Part shown: positions 62,222 through 64,000 of the stretch, piece by piece
Layout of the letters: each line of letters begins with the position of its first letter
How positions within the stretch are numbered: the stretch's first letter is position 1
Program-made: the position numbers and the translations under genes
Assembly (NCBI RefSeq): GCF_003384035.1
Contig: NZ_QQAK01000009.1
Location: 310,001-374,000 of the forward strand
Source: Sporosarcina sp. BI001-red
Lineage (GTDB): Bacteria; Bacillota; Bacilli; Bacillales_A; Planococcaceae
Length of the DNA: 64,000 nucleotides
Direction of reading: 5' to 3'
The notes under the pieces: generated by a model
What the model was told of the DNA's origin: nothing
The model's database searches: none
The model's input: only the letters and a program-made list of their open reading frames with translations

Positions 62222-64000
62222 ATGGAAAATCTAAAATTTGCAGTAGTCGATTTGGAGACAACCGGTCATTCCCCTGAAAAAGGCGACCGGATTATTCAAA
62301 TTGCCATCATGTTCATTGAAGACGGCGTCCTCACAAACGAGTATGTCCGCTTTGTCAATCCAGGTCAAAAAATCCCTGTTTTTATTCAAGAACTAACTGA
62401 TATTACAAACACTGAGGTAAACGATGCACCGTTATTTGAAGAAATCGCGCAAGAAGTGAGAGACTTATTAGAGGGGTGGATGTTTGCTGCTCATAATACC
62501 AACTTCGATTTAACTTTTCTTCAAAAAGAATTTCGACGTTGTGGGATTCCTCAGTGGCAGGGAAAGCAGATCGACACAGTCGAATTCTCGAAAATCATGT
62601 ATCCTTCTGCTGTTAGCTATCGTCTAAAGGAATTGACTGAGGAACTTGGTATCGAACTATCTGCTGCGCATCGTGCTGACGATGATGCAAGGGCGACAGC
62701 GTATTTACTATTAATGTGCATGGGAAAAGTTAAATATCTGCCAGAACAAACTCTAATACGTTTACATAAGCGCTCTTTTTCTCTGAAAACTGATCTATCC
62801 GTGATCTTCTATTTAGCGTTAGTAGAGACACGTCGAAAAACATCTAACTCGCATCTCTCACAATTTCGTGGCATTCCTTTCCGTCAAACTGAAATCATTC
62901 GAAACCTAGAAACGCGTGAAATTGACTATCCAACCAGTCAAGACGAAAAAGACCAGTTGCTCATTCAAGCTTATCCCTCCTACGAATCCAGGAGTGCTCA
63001 ATTGCAATTCATGGATGCTACTTGGAATTCTTTGCGTACTGGCAAGGAAATTATGGTGGAGGTCCCTACAGGAATCGGGAAGACAGTATCTTATTTACTG
63101 CCGGCAGCGATACGTGCAGTAGAAACTAAACAAGCCGTCATTGTAAGTACGTACACAAATCATTTAGCGGATAAAATTATGGCCGAAGAAATCGGCATCG
63201 TCTCAAAAGCATTATCTATTCCTGTTCAAGCTACAGTGTTGAAGGGGCGTTCAAATTATATCTCGCTATCGAAGTTTGCGGAACTGTTGTTAAGTGGTGA
63301 GTCGAGTTATGACAATATATTCACTGAAATGCAGCTCCTGGTCTGGCTGACTGAAACCATGACTGGAGATGTGAATGAGCTCAATCTTTCAGGTGGTGGT
63401 ATGCTGTATATCGATCGTATCCGCAAACGTTCTTCAGTTCTAGCGGAAGATGAGCAAGGTGTGGATTATCATCAAGTCGCATTAGAAAATTGCCGTCATG
63501 CAGATATCGTCATTACGAACCATGCATTACTTCTTAGTGAGGGATCTAGTAAGGAACAAATTATCGAGGAGTCTTGCGGTCTCGTTGTCGATGAAGCCCA
63601 TCAATTTATTCATGCGGCCTTTAAAACAAATGAAATCATCTTTTCCTATACGAATTGGAAATATGTAATGGGGCAAATCAGTTCAGAGGCAGATGACCAA
63701 GTGAGTCGTCGCATCGAAGAAATCCTAGTTCGGAAGAGGTTAAATCGTTCACGTGAGCGTTCCAACCTTCTGTCGACATTTGAAAAGTTCTCTACGGCCT
63801 TTGATGTAGCTATCCATGAATTGATAGGGGCAGAATCAGTTAAAAGAGGTCATGTGAAGGGGAGTCGACTTCATGTCGCTTTGGAGGACATCTCTGTTGA
63901 TCGGATTGTATTTGAAACTATGTTCCAATCGATGAATGACTTCGTTGGAAATGCTTCCTCATATGTCAAACGGTTGGACCAAGAAGTGGAAAGCCTTTCT
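62222..64000 (+). CDS. dinG: DinG-family exonuclease-helicase, N-terminal 593 codons
   Basis: The frame is open from ATG 62222 to the end of the window with no stop, so the gene is cut. The N terminus is a DEDDh 3'-5' exonuclease (FAVVDLETTG with Asp10 and Glu12, AHNTNFD, HRADDDARAT), followed by an XPD-like helicase domain with Walker A PTGIGKT (282-288), TNHALL and DEAH (457-460). This fusion is typical of Bacillota DinG, where the exonuclease is active and helicase activity is doubtful. The four-cysteine iron-sulfur cluster region of E. coli DinG is not evident between motif I and DEAH. It follows panD as in B. subtilis. AGGAAG is about 11 nt upstream. Confidence 0.94.
   Translation, partial: MENLKFAVVDLETTGHSPEKGDRIIQIAIMFIEDGVLTNEYVRFVNPGQKIPVFIQELTDITNTEVNDAPLFEEIAQEVRDLLEGWMFAAHNTNFDLTFLQKEFRRCGIPQWQGKQIDTVEFSKIMYPSAVSYRLKELTEELGIELSAAHRADDDARATAYLLLMCMGKVKYLPEQTLIRLHKRSFSLKTDLSVIFYLALVETRRKTSNSHLSQFRGIPFRQTEIIRNLETREIDYPTSQDEKDQLLIQAYPSYESRSAQLQFMDATWNSLRTGKEIMVEVPTGIGKTVSYLLPAAIRAVETKQAVIVSTYTNHLADKIMAEEIGIVSKALSIPVQATVLKGRSNYISLSKFAELLLSGESSYDNIFTEMQLLVWLTETMTGDVNELNLSGGGMLYIDRIRKRSSVLAEDEQGVDYHQVALENCRHADIVITNHALLLSEGSSKEQIIEESCGLVVDEAHQFIHAAFKTNEIIFSYTNWKYVMGQISSEADDQVSRRIEEILVRKRLNRSRERSNLLSTFEKFSTAFDVAIHELIGAESVKRGHVKGSRLHVALEDISVDRIVFETMFQSMNDFVGNASSYVKRLDQEVESLS

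Noticed and set aside
62916..63122. A 68-codon plus-strand frame near 63 kb
   Set aside because: It lies in another frame inside the continuous dinG reading frame (62222-64000), whose exonuclease and Walker A motifs are intact.

Overview
The window reads as a stretch of ordinary chromosome from an endospore-forming, aerobic, low-to-mid-GC member of the Bacillota. The evidence is the presence of sporulation and germination genes (spoIIAA-spoIIAB-sigF, spoVAF, spoIVA, sleB-ypeB), menaquinone and bacillithiol genes, an FMN riboswitch, TRAP (mtrB), strong GGAGG ribosome binding sites, and a gene order that follows the pdp/spoIIA to dinG part of the Bacillus subtilis map as I remember it. Many B. 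subtilis genes are absent from their usual places, and this together with the general flavour of the proteins suggests a Planococcaceae-type genome such as Sporosarcina. That placement is inference and was not tested. I see no rRNA, tRNA, insertion sequence, prophage, CRISPR array or defence island.

Layout. 1-1.74 kb: end of deoB and pdp (nucleoside salvage). 1.9-5.0 kb: spoIIA operon with a SigH-type promoter, joined directly to spoVAF. 5.1-7.5 kb: lysA, a 34-residue membrane microprotein, ribT and a DUF309 gene on the minus strand. 7.5-10.8 kb: scpA-scpB, a D,D-carboxypeptidase and rluB. 10.8-18.8 kb: resABC (cytochrome c maturation), resDE (redox two-component system), sigX-rsiX. 18.8-25.3 kb: FMN riboswitch and ribU, fer on the minus strand, ypbB-recS, a LysM protein, a metallophosphoesterase and ypdA. 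25.3-29 kb: prsW, sleB-ypeB, and a PilZ protein. 29-35 kb: cmk, plsC, an S1-repeat protein, der, gpsA, yphE, yphF. 35-41 kb: spoIVA, hbs, folE(mtrA)-mtrB, hepS-menG-hepT, ndk. 41-48.2 kb: cheR, then aroC-aroB-aroH-hisC-tyrA-aroA. 48.2-55 kb: ypiA, ypiB, ypiF, qcrABC, ypjA, a YugP-type peptidase, and a YitT-family gene on the minus strand. 55.2-64 kb: ypjD, dapB, bshA, cca, birA, panBCD and the first 593 codons of dinG.

How the parts work together. ResDE probably controls resABC and qcrABC: matches to the ResD box (TTTGTGAAT) sit upstream of both promoters. HepS/HepT make the heptaprenyl tail and MenG methylates demethylmenaquinone; the menaquinone then feeds the qcr complex, whose c-type haem depends on resABC. 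BshA (bacillithiol synthesis) and YpdA (bacillithiol disulfide reduction) belong to one thiol system. The aromatic supraoperon lacks the trp genes found inside it in B. subtilis, although TRAP is encoded 6 kb upstream. Several other B. subtilis neighbours are missing from their usual places (spoVAA-AE, ribDEAH, spmAB, mgsA, bshB1).

Most of the window is well-known housekeeping sequence. The least explained pieces are the 34-residue membrane protein after lysA, the panB leader (strong promoter, bulged hairpin, a 23-codon ORF overlapping an intrinsic terminator, and a repeated decamer complementary to that ORF's ribosome binding site), and the contracted sigF-spoVAF junction. I found no clear undescribed multi-gene system.
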